The notes beneath the pieces were generated by a model. It was not told the origin of the DNA. It ran no database searches and saw only the letters and a list, made by a program, of their open reading frames with translations. The position numbers and the translations under genes are program-made. Below, in pieces: positions 12,266 through 23,119 of a stretch of DNA of 64,000 nt (position 1 is its first letter; every line of letters begins with the position of its first letter). The DNA is from Valencia hispanica (taxonomy: Eukaryota > Chordata > Actinopteri > Cyprinodontiformes > Valenciidae): assembly GCA_963556495.2 (NCBI GenBank), contig OY747711.1, forward strand, positions 34,200,914 through 34,264,913. Direction: 5' to 3'.

Positions 12266-12460
12266 TCCCCCAAAAATCTTGTTAAAGAAAGTTTTGTTTG
12301 TTCTTTTGTGATTATTGTTCATTTGTGTAAAGAAAAGGTACATAAGCAAACCTCTCAGTTCCTCCTCAAATAGGTTTTGAAAACCAAGGATCTCCCCTCT
12401 GTAGAGATGAGGCCAGCATGCTGTTAAACACTGTGCAAGGAATAGGATGACGTAACCAAC

Positions 12461-12592
12461 CTGAAAGTGCAGTGCACCAGATGGTTTGGATGGTGAGCGG
12501 TGCAAAGGGGATCTCAGACTTCTTCCATACAGCTCCCACAGGTGGGAAGACACTGGGAGGCCTACAGATGCCCAGGTATACAACTGCTCCTC
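12461..12592 (-). CDS. fmn2: fmn2 exon 3: linker segment before the coiled coil
   Basis: This 132-base exon, phase 0 at both ends, encodes EEQLYTWASVGLPVSSHLW, ELYGRSLRSPLHRSPSKPSG and ALHFQ. The QLYTWA core and the SKP segment correspond to the mammalian FMN2 sequence DQDQLYTWAAVSQ ... PPSKPP. The acceptor is TGTGTGTAG. The donor GTTGGT is weak but is required by the phase match to exon 4. No known domain; a linker N-terminal to FH1. Confidence 0.88.
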
Positions 12593-15132
12593 CTACACAC
12601 AGTATAAAAAAAGAAAACAAAAATGTATGACACTTCTACACCACATTAGAAGTTTGTTTCCCCTACTAATGTAAGTAATCCTTCAATATTCAATTTATAA
12701 TTAATCAACATGCTAATGGATGAGAATAATGAACTCTAACCCTTTATACTTAATCCAAATCTTAGTTCAGAGGTCACTACAGTATCTGTATGTCAAGTTT
12801 GCCATCTTTTTTGTGATGAAACAAATCTTTGCAATTGCAATGATATCACCATTTCAATTAGTATCACAAACTTAAAGATGCTACCCTAGGAAGACAAACA
12901 TAAAAACCAGTGTTTGCAATCTAATTTGTCAATTGATATAGTTCACATTAGTTCACAAACTTTTGTACTTGGCCTTACAAAACTGCATATACTGTAGCCG
13001 AGGTTTACACACCTAAAATACTTGTCCATCAAAAACAGTTTTCAAAAAGCCATTAAGTAACAACTGAGAAAAAAAACAAACAGTTAATAAACCAACTTGG
13101 ACATTATGCTTTTTTTCTGGGCTTGTCTGATTTTGTCAGATTTCTTAAGATTAATTTAGATTAACGTTAAAACTACTTCATCCACTAAAAATACATCTCT
13201 TAAATTCTTTGTTTTGCCATCTAAGCAAGAAAGAAAGGGAAAGGAAAATCTCCATTCGAAACCAACAGCCTCAGCGTGTCTTAGAGTATCTCAAAGATTA
13301 AGTAAAACACTAAACAAGAAACGCTCACATGAAAGCAGAGGTAGCTACCCTTAGAATAAGATACAGTACAGATTTGGAAAAAGCAAAATACTTCTTAAAT
13401 ACCCTTCTGTTTTCCTATCTTTAGCAACAAAATCTTAAGCCCCATTAGATAGGTTTAATACAGACTACCTTAGGCAGACTAATGGAAAACAGACAGTCTG
13501 ACTTTGAAAGACATCCAACTCAGTCTCATAATAATGGGAAGTTATGACAAATACTAAAGTTAGTTTGTTCATAATACAAATGAGCAATTTGTTAAGCTTA
13601 TTGCATCCAGACTCAAATGTGTGTCATGTACTAATGTATGACATATGATTTAAAGAGAGGGCAACTTCCCAGATTGAACTGACTTTCATACAGGGTTTTG
13701 TATTGAAAAAGAAATTAAACATGAATATTTCCAGTGAGAAAGTCAATTTAAATAACTGGTATTAGATTGTGAGCAAAACAAGGAGAGCAAAAAAAAAAAA
13801 AAATAGCGGTTCCATATTGTAGAAACACGAATTCCTACTCAAAACAGCAACAAAGGGTTCTGCAACAATAGATAAGAAATGGCTCAAAAACAAGCTGTCA
13901 GAATGTTAAATCTCCAAACACTACAGCCCAACTTTTAACCAAAAGCTCACAAGGGTTATGTCTCAATTGACCCTGTACTGAAAGATCAAAATAAGTATAG
14001 TAGGCAGGTAGTCATGCCCTAATTGAAAGTCTGTATTGTAATAGCAACAGTAAAGGTTATTCATGGTTGAGCTAAATAATGCAAAACTCCAGGGCACATC
14101 CGTGCAGGGACAACTCTGTCCAACCCTGTCATGATGAGCTTTTTGTAAAGAAGAACAGCCTGAGCCCAAGGCACGTGGAATCGTTGCATAACGTGGTCAG
14201 CAGATTGTCTACGCAAGCACAGATGTATGCTTGTGTGTGAACGCGCAATACTTCATGAGCATTAGAGGGAGTCCAGTTAATCCGGTGCTGCCAGACACTG
14301 CCAGTATCTATGTTTCAGGCTGGCCTAAAACACTGATCAGAATATCTCTAACGCACTCCTGCATGTACCCACTGGCAGAATATACAATGAAGAGTTTGGC
14401 AATGCCATTCCTAGATGCAACAACATGCCTATGTAGACAGCAGCTTTGAAAGAGAAAGAGCTTAAGACACAGTATTGTCTGAAAAATAATTTGATCTATA
14501 TAAATGACCATGTCATGGTGGTTTCTACAGTTTTGTGACTTTAAAGTCATCAACAATACTTGTAAGTAAATCTACACTGAAAATTAATTAGTAAGGACAT
14601 GTTTGCTGGAGCACATGAAAAAAAAAATTTCAGTTAGAGAAATCAGCTGCCTGAATGAAGTACCTTGACAAAAATACTCTCACAAACTCCATAAGTAAAT
14701 TAGATGCCTCATTGATTAAATCTCTGCAGGGCATTACTGGAGCAGAAAAGGAAAATAAGATTCATGAAGTCAGCTCACATGATTGTCCAGGCTGCATGCA
14801 TCCCTGCTCTTTTGTTGATCAAATTAAATCTGTCTGACACACAGAGTCACAGTTATGCAAGCCATATTATATCTGCATGACAAATTACACCTGAAAAAGA
14901 AACTAAAAATCATTATGTTGGTGAGAATATTTTGTAATAATCATGTGTTCTTTTAGCCACACCCCCCCTCACACTAATTTCACTTTTCCATGCATAAATT
15001 CTTTTAAAAGAAGGTACGGGAAATATTTTCCTTCTTGTAAGCCATCATACTTGGTTGCAGAAAATGTAAAGCATCACAATGCAGTTCTCTCCTTTGGTCT
15101 AAAAGTCTTAAACATTTTGAAACGTTTCATTA
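12593..15132. other. fmn2 intron sequence, no gene recognised
   Basis: AT-rich intronic DNA between exon 3 and a Tc1-like element. It contains a 16-base A run near 13790 and only short ORFs without family resemblance. Confidence 0.5.
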
Positions 15133-15134
15133 TA

Positions 15135-16287
15135 CATTCACTGGCCACTTTATAATAGTTACACCTTGCTAGTACCGGGTTGGACCCCATTTTGCCTTCA
15201 GAACTGCCTTAATCCTTCGTGGCAACAAGGTACTGGAAACATTACTCAGAGATTTTGAAATGATAGCATCATGCAGTTGCTGCAGATTTGTCGGATTCAC
15301 ATCCATGATGCAAATCTCCCGTTCCCCCACATCCCAAAGCTGCTCTATTGGATTAAGATCTGGTGACACTGGAGGCCATTTGAGTACAGTGAACTCATTG
15401 TCATGTTCAAGAAACCAGTCTGAGATGATTCAAGCTTTATGACATGCCACATTATCCGGCTGGAAGTAGCCATCAGAAGATGGGTACACTGTGTTCATAA
15501 AGGGATAGACATGGTCAGCAACAATACTCAGGTAGGCTGTGGCGTTGCAACGATGCTCAATTGGTACCAAAGTGTGCCAAGAAAATGTCCCCCACACCGT
15601 TACACCACCAGCCTGAACAGTTGATACAAGGCAGGATGGATCCATTCTTTCATGTTGTTGACACCAAATTCTGACCCTACCATTCGAATGTTGCAGCAGA
15701 TAGAGACTCATCAGACCAGGCAACATTTTTCCAATCTTCTATTGTTCAATTTTGGTGAGCCTGTGCAAGAGCTGCACCCGGTGTGGTCTTCTGCTGCTGT
15801 AGCCCATCTGCCTCAAGTTTCGACATGTTGTGCGTCCAGAGATGCTCTTCTGCATCCCTTGGTTGAAACAAGTGGTTATTTGAGCTACTGTTGCCTGTCT
15901 ATCAGCTCGAACCAGTCTGGCCATTCTCCTCTGACCTCTGGTATGAACAACGCATTTTCGTTGACAGAACTGCCACTCACTGGATATTTTCCCTTTTTCG
16001 GACCATTCTCTGTAAACCCTAGAGATGGTTGTGCGTGAAAATCCCAGTAGATCAGCAGTTTCTGAAATACTCAGACCAGCCCTTCTTGCACCTACAACTA
16101 TGCCACGTTCAAAGTCACTTAAATCACCTTTCGTCCCCAGTCTGATGCTCAGTTTGAACTGCAGCAGATCGTCTTGACCATGTCTACTTGCCTAAATGCA
16201 TTGAGCTACCGCCACGTGATTGGCTGATTAGAAATATGCGTAAACAAGCAGTTGGACAAGTGTGCATAATAAAGTGGCCAGTAAGTG
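15135..16287 (-). mobile_element. Tc1-like DNA transposon with both terminal inverted repeats and TA target sites
   Basis: The left end reads CATTCACTGGCCACTTTATA and the right end, reverse complemented, CACTTACTGGCCACTTTATT. TA dinucleotides flank both (15133-15134 and 16288-16289). The length, 1153 bp, is right for Tc1-like elements with short repeats. The minus strand codes a transposase in pieces: RLVRADRQATVAQITTCFNQ with NLRQMGYSSRRPH (HTH part), GGVTVWGTFSWHTLVPIEH (DDE region) and YPSSDGYFQPDNVACHKA, then the C-terminal SPDLNPIEQLWDVGEREI. The normal second Asp motif is present (QPDN) and the third acidic position falls in NPIEQLWD. Frame breaks separate the pieces, so it is inactive. 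Confidence 0.9.
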
Positions 16288-16438
16288 TATAGTTGTTTTG
16301 AAATGCACGCACTATAAACATCACCTGCCTGCTTAGTTTTAGAACCGCAGCAGAATGGTCTAAGCTTCAAGCCAAGCTAATAGAGGTAAATCAGTTTCTG
16401 AAAATGAGTGTGATAGAATGTGAAGAGAGTGGGCTTAC

Positions 16439-16602
16439 ACTGAAGACTGTGGAAACAGTCCCATCATCACGGTGTTCTATGTTGCTGTCACTGAAGGGGT
16501 GCAGCAGACCATGGAGAAGCATTTGGTGACACAGTTCTTTTGCCTTGTCATCTGCAGCCCCATCTCCATGGTGCGTGGAAAGCTTTTCCAATAGAGTCTG
16601 AC
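16439..16602 (-). CDS. fmn2: fmn2 exon 2: conserved TLLEKL segment
   Basis: The 164-base exon completes a Gly codon split from exon 1 (NVFS-G) and encodes QTLLEKLSTHHGDGAADDKA, KELCHQMLLHGLLHPFSDS and a tail ending STVFS. The mammalian FMN2 counterpart (GRTLLEKLFSQQENG...GLLLPFSD) aligns without gaps in the core. The acceptor is GTTATCAG and the donor GTAAGC. Entry is phase 1 and exit phase 0, consistent with both neighbours. The function of this segment is not established. Confidence 0.94.
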
Positions 16603-18726
16603 CTGATAACAAAAGAGGAGCGTAAAACTTTAGACAATCTGTGCTTTCATCCTGTAGTTTGTTTCTTTTTTTATGGGTTGGCTAGGAACTGAAAAGACAG
16701 TATGTTAATCGAGCTAGAGTTTGGCAAGTTTGAAATTTAGAGGTGATAATGAAACACATTTATGTGCCAACTTTGCTCTCATATGCTGATGCAAGACACT
16801 AGAGATGTTAATTGTTTCTAAATATGTTAACTGCTATGTGCAGGCAATGATAAAAAGATCTAGAGCATTCAAATTGCTGCATAAGACAAACATCTTAGTT
16901 GTTAGAATTTAAAATGTGTTGAATCTTAAGTACATGGTTATGCAGCTTTTATTCCAGAGCTGAAATCAATGAAAACAATGCTACATATGTTTGAAACTCA
17001 ACATTTATTGAACATTACCTCAGTTATCCCAACAATTCAAGTTTTAGCTGTTTTTCCCTCAACCATTTGGTGTGAATCAGGGAAAGCATACAATTAACAA
17101 GGTCCCATGACGCAAGATGGTGTGGAAAATATCCAGATACAAACTACTTAAAGGTTGAGCTACTGTGCCCAGAATATCTAGCAGTCACAGTGAATGTGTG
17201 AAACAGCAAAATTAGTTTTCCTCTGCCTTTTCCCTTCTTCATAGGAAGCAAAATGTGACCAGGAAACATTGCATTTAAATTCATCCATCATATGGGAAAA
17301 AAAAAAAAAAAAGCATGGCACCTTACATCCCAAACCAAAAAACATGTCACAAGTTTTCCTGACTTGTCATGCAGAGGCAGCCCAACTTTTATAAGATCCA
17401 TAGCAAAATTAATTTGGAGAAGTCATCAGCTGAGATTTTGCAACCAATAACTCCATGTTATCTTTGTAATCAGAATACAGTTTCCCCAGTTACTGTGCCT
17501 TCAACCATGCTTCTTTCTTGCATGGAATTACTAAAGGAGCTACCATTCTTGTGATCTGTGTGTTCTGTTTAAGTTTTGTATCCCATAGGTCTTGTGACCC
17601 AGCAACTCTCAATGGTTTGTCTTTCCTAGGTGGGATCTGTTGGCAGTTTCTTCCAGTTAAAGGGATTATTTTCCACTCGTTCTGTGTTGGTAAAAAAATG
17701 GATTCCATCCATCCATCCAAAAATCAATTTCATCGTTTATCACAGTTTGCATTTTTCTTTTACAACTAACGAAAAACCCCAAAAAGAAACGCTTTTAATA
17801 ACACTGACCAAAGTCAACAGGAACAGATTTGATCAAATCGTGATAATCAATTCTAACTCTTGAGAATCGGAATCAATTCTTTGAATCGATAACCAGCTCT
17901 ATCTTCCACTATTGGGAATTGCTTGCTCATAAGGAGGGATTTGGGCCAAATTAATGGCTCAAGGTTGTGCCTCCTCACATGAATACAGTTTAATATATCT
18001 GCCTTTATACACTGAATTAGGCTTTGATATATTATATCTAAGAACAGACTGGACTGTATTTTTCAGTGTATTTTGCTTACATAATTGAATTGTACTGGTA
18101 TGAATTTGATTTGGTTTCATAATTAAACATCAAAGTGATTCACTTTTATTGTAACACTGCAATATTGTAACATCTGTATGCATTAAAATTAACTTCAGTT
18201 TATTTTCAAAGCACCAAGTCAGTCATGAAGGAGCAGAAAATAGTCTACTACCATTGCTCACAGGGAATGACGAAAAATCCAGTAGACTCCATGCAGCACA
18301 GATGTCTGAAAAAGACCTGTGCTGACCTTTCAATTAGATTTATAAACAATTTCAAGAAATTTTGTGGTGCAAAGCACTATTCACAAGAAACGAATGCTAT
18401 TTGAACAGAAGCGGACATTAACCTCTGATATGGAATTTGATATTTCCGGAATTGCGCCACTCAAGGTGGCAGCATGTTTGAGTAGCTCTGTTACTTTGGT
18501 TCATATTTTTTTTCTTTTTTAAAACTTTAATTCTTCCATTTCTGGTAGAAACTGTTTTTGTGGACAACTGTTCTCTCTGGTTTTGAATGCTGTGCAGCTG
18601 GAAGGATTTTTGCTGATACTTTTTATTTTTGGACATTTGTTATGATGCATAACCATGGCAACAAGGTGGTTTACAATTGGCAGCAGCTGATTAACATCAC
18701 AAAAGCTCAAATAATACCTCAACTAC
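16603..18726. other. fmn2 intron sequence, no gene recognised
   Basis: First part of the 11.5-kb intron upstream of exon 2. It contains A-runs near 17297 and 18505 (T on +), and short ORFs (17369-17863, 18418-18722) that overlap one another on both strands without family resemblance. Confidence 0.5.
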
Positions 18727-18975
18727 AGCCACAAAACCCTGATGAGTTGAAAAGAAGATGCCATAGATCCAGAGCATCCTCTACATCAGACTGTCATACA
18801 ACTACAGAGCGTCTTCAGTCAGAGGCTTCTTCAGATCTGCAGAGCACTACAGGAGATCATCCCTACCCACAGCCATCAGGATCTACAACAAATCTTTGAA
18901 GGAACTTGCATAATGAGTTACAACAACATTTAATTTCCCTTTGGGATTAATAAAGTAATTTTGAATTGAATATCA
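18727..18975 (+). mobile_element. 3' end of a Rex1/Babar LINE
   Basis: The sequence CAGACTGTCATACAACTACA, followed by GAGCGTCTTCAGTCAGAGGC and an ending TAATAAAGTAATTTTGAATT, matches the 3' region downstream of the long Rex1 ORF at 24806-24997 in this same window. A short 5'-truncated copy. Confidence 0.8.
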
Positions 18976-18979
18976 AATG

Positions 18980-21340
18980 TGTTGCCATCTAAATCGGAAA
19001 TCCCTGGACTCAAGGACAGACACAAATGACTGCCCAGGCAAACGTCGAGGAGGGAGCCTCGCACTCCTCCTTGTTGCCTTCTCCCTTCAAAACTTTCTCT
19101 AAAAGACTGAATGCTCATATTGTGTCCTATTCCTATCTCTATTCCCTCTAACATTTTAAAAAGTACTCCTAGGCACATTTGACTCTTGAAAACGTAGCCA
19201 TAAAAGATCCTAACAAAACTTTATTTTTAATTTTATATAAACCGCGTAAACCTAACTCCAATTTCTTCAATCAATTTAGCGACTTTCTTTCTGTAATATG
19301 TATGGATTATGACCAACTAATTGCGGGGGATTTCTACTTCCATATTGACAACCCCCAAGATAGACAAGTAAAAACGTTAAATGAAACTCTTCATAGCTTC
19401 GGCCTTACCCAGCATGTCAAACAACCAACACACAACCAAGGACACACTCTGGACTTAATCAGCAAAGATTCAAATATTTCAACCATCTCAGTAGTTGATA
19501 TTGCATTATCTGACCATTTCTGTGTTTTCCTTGAAAGCACTCTGTCTACCCTACTATCTGGCCAACGTGAGACCACTGTAAAAAAGTGATTTCTTGACGA
19601 AAGTTCAGTTGAAACCTTTAAACAAATTTACTCTCCTCCCTCACCCCCATCCCCTTCCTCCTCCAACACAACCTCGGTAAATAAGCTGGTAGACAACTTT
19701 CTCTCTAAAAGTTCAGACATCATTAATACCATTGCTCCAATCAAATTAAAAATAGTCTTGGGTAGAAAGAAGTGTCCTTGTACTAGCGATCCACTGGTAC
19801 GTAGTGAAAAAAGGGAGTGTCGATGAGTCGCAAGAAAATGGCGAAAAATTCAACTCCAGGTTCACCATCAGATCTACAGAGACAGACTAAAAAAATATCA
19901 CTTAATTTTTAAAGACATAAGGGAATCGTTCTTTTCTGAAATTAACAAACATGAATAATGCGTGGACTTTATTTGCAACAGTTGAGAGACCATCAAATCC
20001 TCCTGCGACAGTAGACCCTGAACTAAACTCAACCAGGGCCTGCAATGAATTTGCCAGCTTTTTTACAGAAATCATTTTGAAAATTAGAGGATCGATCTTT
20101 ACGTCTGTATCAAAAAAAACTACCAACATCATTCCAAACTCAATAACAATGTAGAGAAAATGTCTGAAATACAAAAACTTAACCAAACAAACCTTGAAGA
20201 AATCACAAACAAACCTTTAAGAAATCATAAAGAAAGTTTCCCCAGCCATTAAATCTGAGTTGATTCAAATAGTTAACTCATCCCTCCTGACAGATGTCTT
20301 CCCCCAGGTTTTAAAAACAGCAGTTATCAAACCCCTACTAAACAAGAACAACACGTTAATGCAGAACTACAGGCCAATCTCTAATCTTCCGTTTATTGGT
20401 AAGATACAGAAAAAGCTGTGTTTCAACAGCTAATTGGCTTCCTAACAATGACCAACCATTTTGAAATGCTTCCATCTGGTTTCCATGTTCACCACACACT
20501 GAGACTGCCCTCGTGAAAAAGTTTTCAATGACATTCGCATAAATACAGACTGTGGTAGAACTACAGTGCTGGTTCTGTTGGATCTCAGTGTAGCATTTGA
20601 CACTGTTGACCATGATATATTATTGGAACGACTAGCTAGCTGGGTCGGACTCTCTGGTACAGCCCTTGGATGGTTTGAGTCTTACCTTATAACAACCAAC
20701 AAGATTAGCTACCATAACTATGCAGATGATACTCAGCTTTAAATTACAGTGTCACCAGGTGACTCTGAACCCATCCAAACCCTAAATAAATGCACAGAGC
20801 AAATCAATGGATGGATGTGCTGTAACTTTCTCCAGCTGAACAGAAACGAAACTGAAGTAATTCTTTTCGGACCTAAAGAGGAACGATAAAGAGTCAGCAC
20901 AAAGCTTCAACTACTAAAGCTAGAAACCACTGATCAGGCCTGAAATCTAGGTGTAGTAATGGACTTGGACCTGAACCTCCAAGGTCACAAAGACAATCAC
21001 AAGGTCAGCCTACTATCACCTAAAGAACATTTCTAGGATTAAAGGACTGTTGTCGCAATGGGACCTTGAAAAACTCAATGTGTTTATCTTTAGTCGGATT
21101 GATAACTACAACAGTGTACTTACAGGTCTGCCTTAAAAGTCAATCAGAAAGCTGCAGCTGATCCAGAACGCTGCTGCCCGTGTCCTCACTAGAACCAGGA
21201 AAGTAGAGCACATAATCCCAGTTCTAAAGTCCTTACACTGGCTTCCTGTTGCTCAGAGAATAGACTTCAAAATACTCATTGAATGGCTTAGCACCAAAAT
21301 ATGTTGAAGATCTGTTGTCGCTAGTCTTGGGTGAATGCAA
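18980..21340 (+). mobile_element. L2-like LINE, heavily decayed
   Basis: Endonuclease residues are readable at 19179-19589 (FLILYKPRKPNSNFFNQF, LIAGDFYFHIDN, THNQGHTLDL, ALSDHFCVFLEST). Downstream, reverse transcriptase pieces in shifting frames include [20 protein letters not shown] (about 20570) and NYADDTQL (about 20720). The end reads LAPKYVEDLLSLVLG, typical of an L2 C-terminus. Multiple stops and deletions are present. The preceding bases 18980-19150 probably hold the start of the endonuclease (DSRTDTNDCPGKRRGG). Confidence 0.75.
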
Positions 21341-21639
21341 GTGTATTGGGCCCCCAGCTCTTGGGTTGACATACATCCCAAATGGATAGAGCAGCTGAAC
21401 GTTCTCTGTAGATCTTAGCAGGTTCTAAGATGGGTTTTAAGAAAATCTTTTTAAAATGGGCAATAGCTCCAATCCCCCAAATTAACACTTTTTTCGTTAT
21501 CTTCAAATTAGGCATTATGTTAAAGAGAGCTGATTTTTTATTTTTATAAATCTGTTGTTCGACCTGCTTTGATTGGTTTTTCATGTATACTCTGGGCTAA
21601 ATTGCTCAATAAAATCTTGGGGGGAAAAAAAGCAACATA
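21341..21639. other. Unassigned sequence between an L2 and a Tc1 fragment
   Basis: AT-rich and contains a minus ORF (21321-21584) without clear family resemblance. Probably decayed repeat. Confidence 0.35.
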
Positions 21640-21910
21640 TCTGGGAACCCAGTTCTTAGTTTCTTCAAATCTTTGTAGGTAATAAACAGGGATATTATAC
21701 CTCTTGGCAGCAGTTTTTGAGCAGTTTTTCTAGAAAGAATGGAGTAAAACTACACTGGCCAGATGTTTAAGTCTGATTAGGACCAATCCACACAGACTCT
21801 GTGCTGTGATTGGAAACAAAAGATGTATCTACTACATACTGACTTGAACGAGGTGCATATTTATGCAAGCACTTATTTTATGTTACATATTTTTGGTAGA
21901 GTAGAAGGAG
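21640..21910 (+). mobile_element. 3' fragment of a Tc1-like transposon
   Basis: AGAATGGAGTAAAACTACAC and the following 150 bases resemble the 3' part of the Tc1-like element at 57475-58772 (AGAATGGAGTAAAACTGCAG there). Both end CACTTATTTTA(T/G)GTTACATATTTTT. Only the transposase C-terminus and adjacent non-coding end remain. Confidence 0.6.
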
Positions 21911-21948
21911 TCACCGCTCATCAGGGTGAGGTGCTGGATCAAAAGTTG

Positions 21949-21952
<4 letters not shown>

Positions 21953-21986
<34 letters not shown>
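21953..21986 (+). repeat. Poly(A) tract
   Basis: An uninterrupted run of about 34 A. It marks the boundary between the Tc1 fragment and the Penelope-like fragment; which insertion brought it is unclear. Confidence 0.85.
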
Positions 21987-21989
<3 letters not shown>

Positions 21990-23010
21990 TAGAATCCACA
22001 CACTTCAATCTGCGATTGTGGGAGCTTTATTTATCAAGCTTTCGGTCAGAGACCTTCATCAGGAGTTGTGCAGGTTCAAACAAAGAGTCCTAAGTTAAAG
22101 AGGACAGTTGATGTCAAAACACCAGTGTGACTCAATACAGCAGAGCATCATGGGAAATAGAGTCCCAGTCATTGAAAACATAGTACCCTTCACATTAAAA
22201 GCATTCAAAATCAGCTCAAATGAAGAGAGATTTATACATTGCAAACTTCAAGCTAAAAAAGCCATCATAAAGCAAAGCCATGAAGTTTATAAAAGAATAC
22301 AGCAATACATATATGCTTACTTTAAAGAGACACAGACATATCAAAATCCTCATTTAAACCTAGTGGTTGAAGTGTATTCAGAGTGTAAATCCAGAACAGT
22401 TCCCTTTGGCAAAGTTTTTTATCTATGTCACCTCTATGTAATGAAAAATGTTCAATCCCCTGGAATCTGAGTGAAGACAGAGGATGTGAAAAGTCATTAA
22501 AATGACGTGCTACTGGATAATTTAAATCTTTTCTTCTAATTGAACTCTTATGTTCACTGATCCTCTGTTTGAGCGGCCTTGTTGTTTTACTAATATAGAC
22601 TTTATCACAGGGGCATTTTAACAAATAAATTACATTCTTTGAGTTACAAGTAATTGTGCCCTTAACAAAAAATCTTTTTCCTGTTCTAGGATGTCGGAAC
22701 TGAGATGTTTACACAGTGTTATGACACTGAGCACAGTTTCCACAGGGATAGTTTCCTTGCTGCAAAGGAGCAAGAATTCACTGTTTTTGGGGGGGCTGAA
22801 TGTTAGCTTTCACCACTTTGTCCCGTAGATTTGGTCCCCTTTTGTAAACAAAAAGGAGGTGGGGGTTAGGAAAACACTTAATAGCTGGATCCCCGGCCAG
22901 GATGTGCCAATGTTTTAAAATAGTTTGCTTAATTATGTACGCCTGGGAGGTAAAAGTAGTGATACATGTTACAGAGTGGTGTTTTTCTTTGTTTGTACTT
23001 TTTTTCAGAA
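21990..23010 (-). mobile_element. 3' part of a Penelope-like element (Neptune-type) with GIY-YIG endonuclease
   Basis: The minus strand translates to the end of a Penelope-like RT and linker: SQAYIIKQTILKHWHILAGD, FPNPHLLFVYKRGPNLRD, then KVVKANIQPPQKQ. A broken Cys motif (NYPCGNCAQCHN) follows. The GIY-YIG-type endonuclease is in ORF 22322-22624: NVIYLLKCPCDKVYISKTTR, PLKQRISEHKSSIRRKD, PVARHFNDF, then QRELFWIYTLNTLQPLGLNE. The KVYISKTTRP and RISEHKS motifs are the domain hallmark, with Arg and Glu present. At least two in-frame breaks lie upstream of the domain, so the copy is dead. The 3' terminal region holds a hammerhead-like fold at 22022-22062. Confidence 0.85.
22022..22062 (-). ncRNA. 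Hammerhead-ribozyme-like motif in the Penelope-like element
   Basis: On the minus strand: CTGATGA (complement of 22056-22062), an A, then a hairpin GGTC-TCT-GACC (stem II, 22044-22054), then GAAA (22040-22043, whose last A starts stem III). Next comes AGCTT (22036-22040), an 8-base loop, AAGCT (22023-22027) and C22022 as the residue before the predicted cut. These are all the invariant core pieces of a hammerhead in order. Flanking bases do not form an obvious stem I, which may mean dimeric action, decay, or loss. Penelope-like elements are known to carry hammerhead motifs. Confidence 0.6.
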
Positions 23011-23119
23011 GTTCAGATCTGGGTTTGGATAGTGCAGAAACATATGCTTCCTCCTTTTGGGAAGACCAGAAAGCAGTGCATTACAGTAATCAATTATAAT
23101 CGTGATAAAAGCATGCATT
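23011..23119 (-). mobile_element. Short L2-like LINE fragment
   Basis: Minus reading gives LMHAFITIIIDYCNALLSGL, the C-terminal RT motif seen in L2 LINEs (LDYCNSLPSG also occurs at 25620 in this window). It is wedged between the Penelope-like fragment and the Rex1 element. Confidence 0.5.

Noticed and set aside
21936..21960. A second hammerhead core (CTGATGAG on the minus strand)
   Set aside because: No GAAA or stem II follows it, so it is only a chance match.
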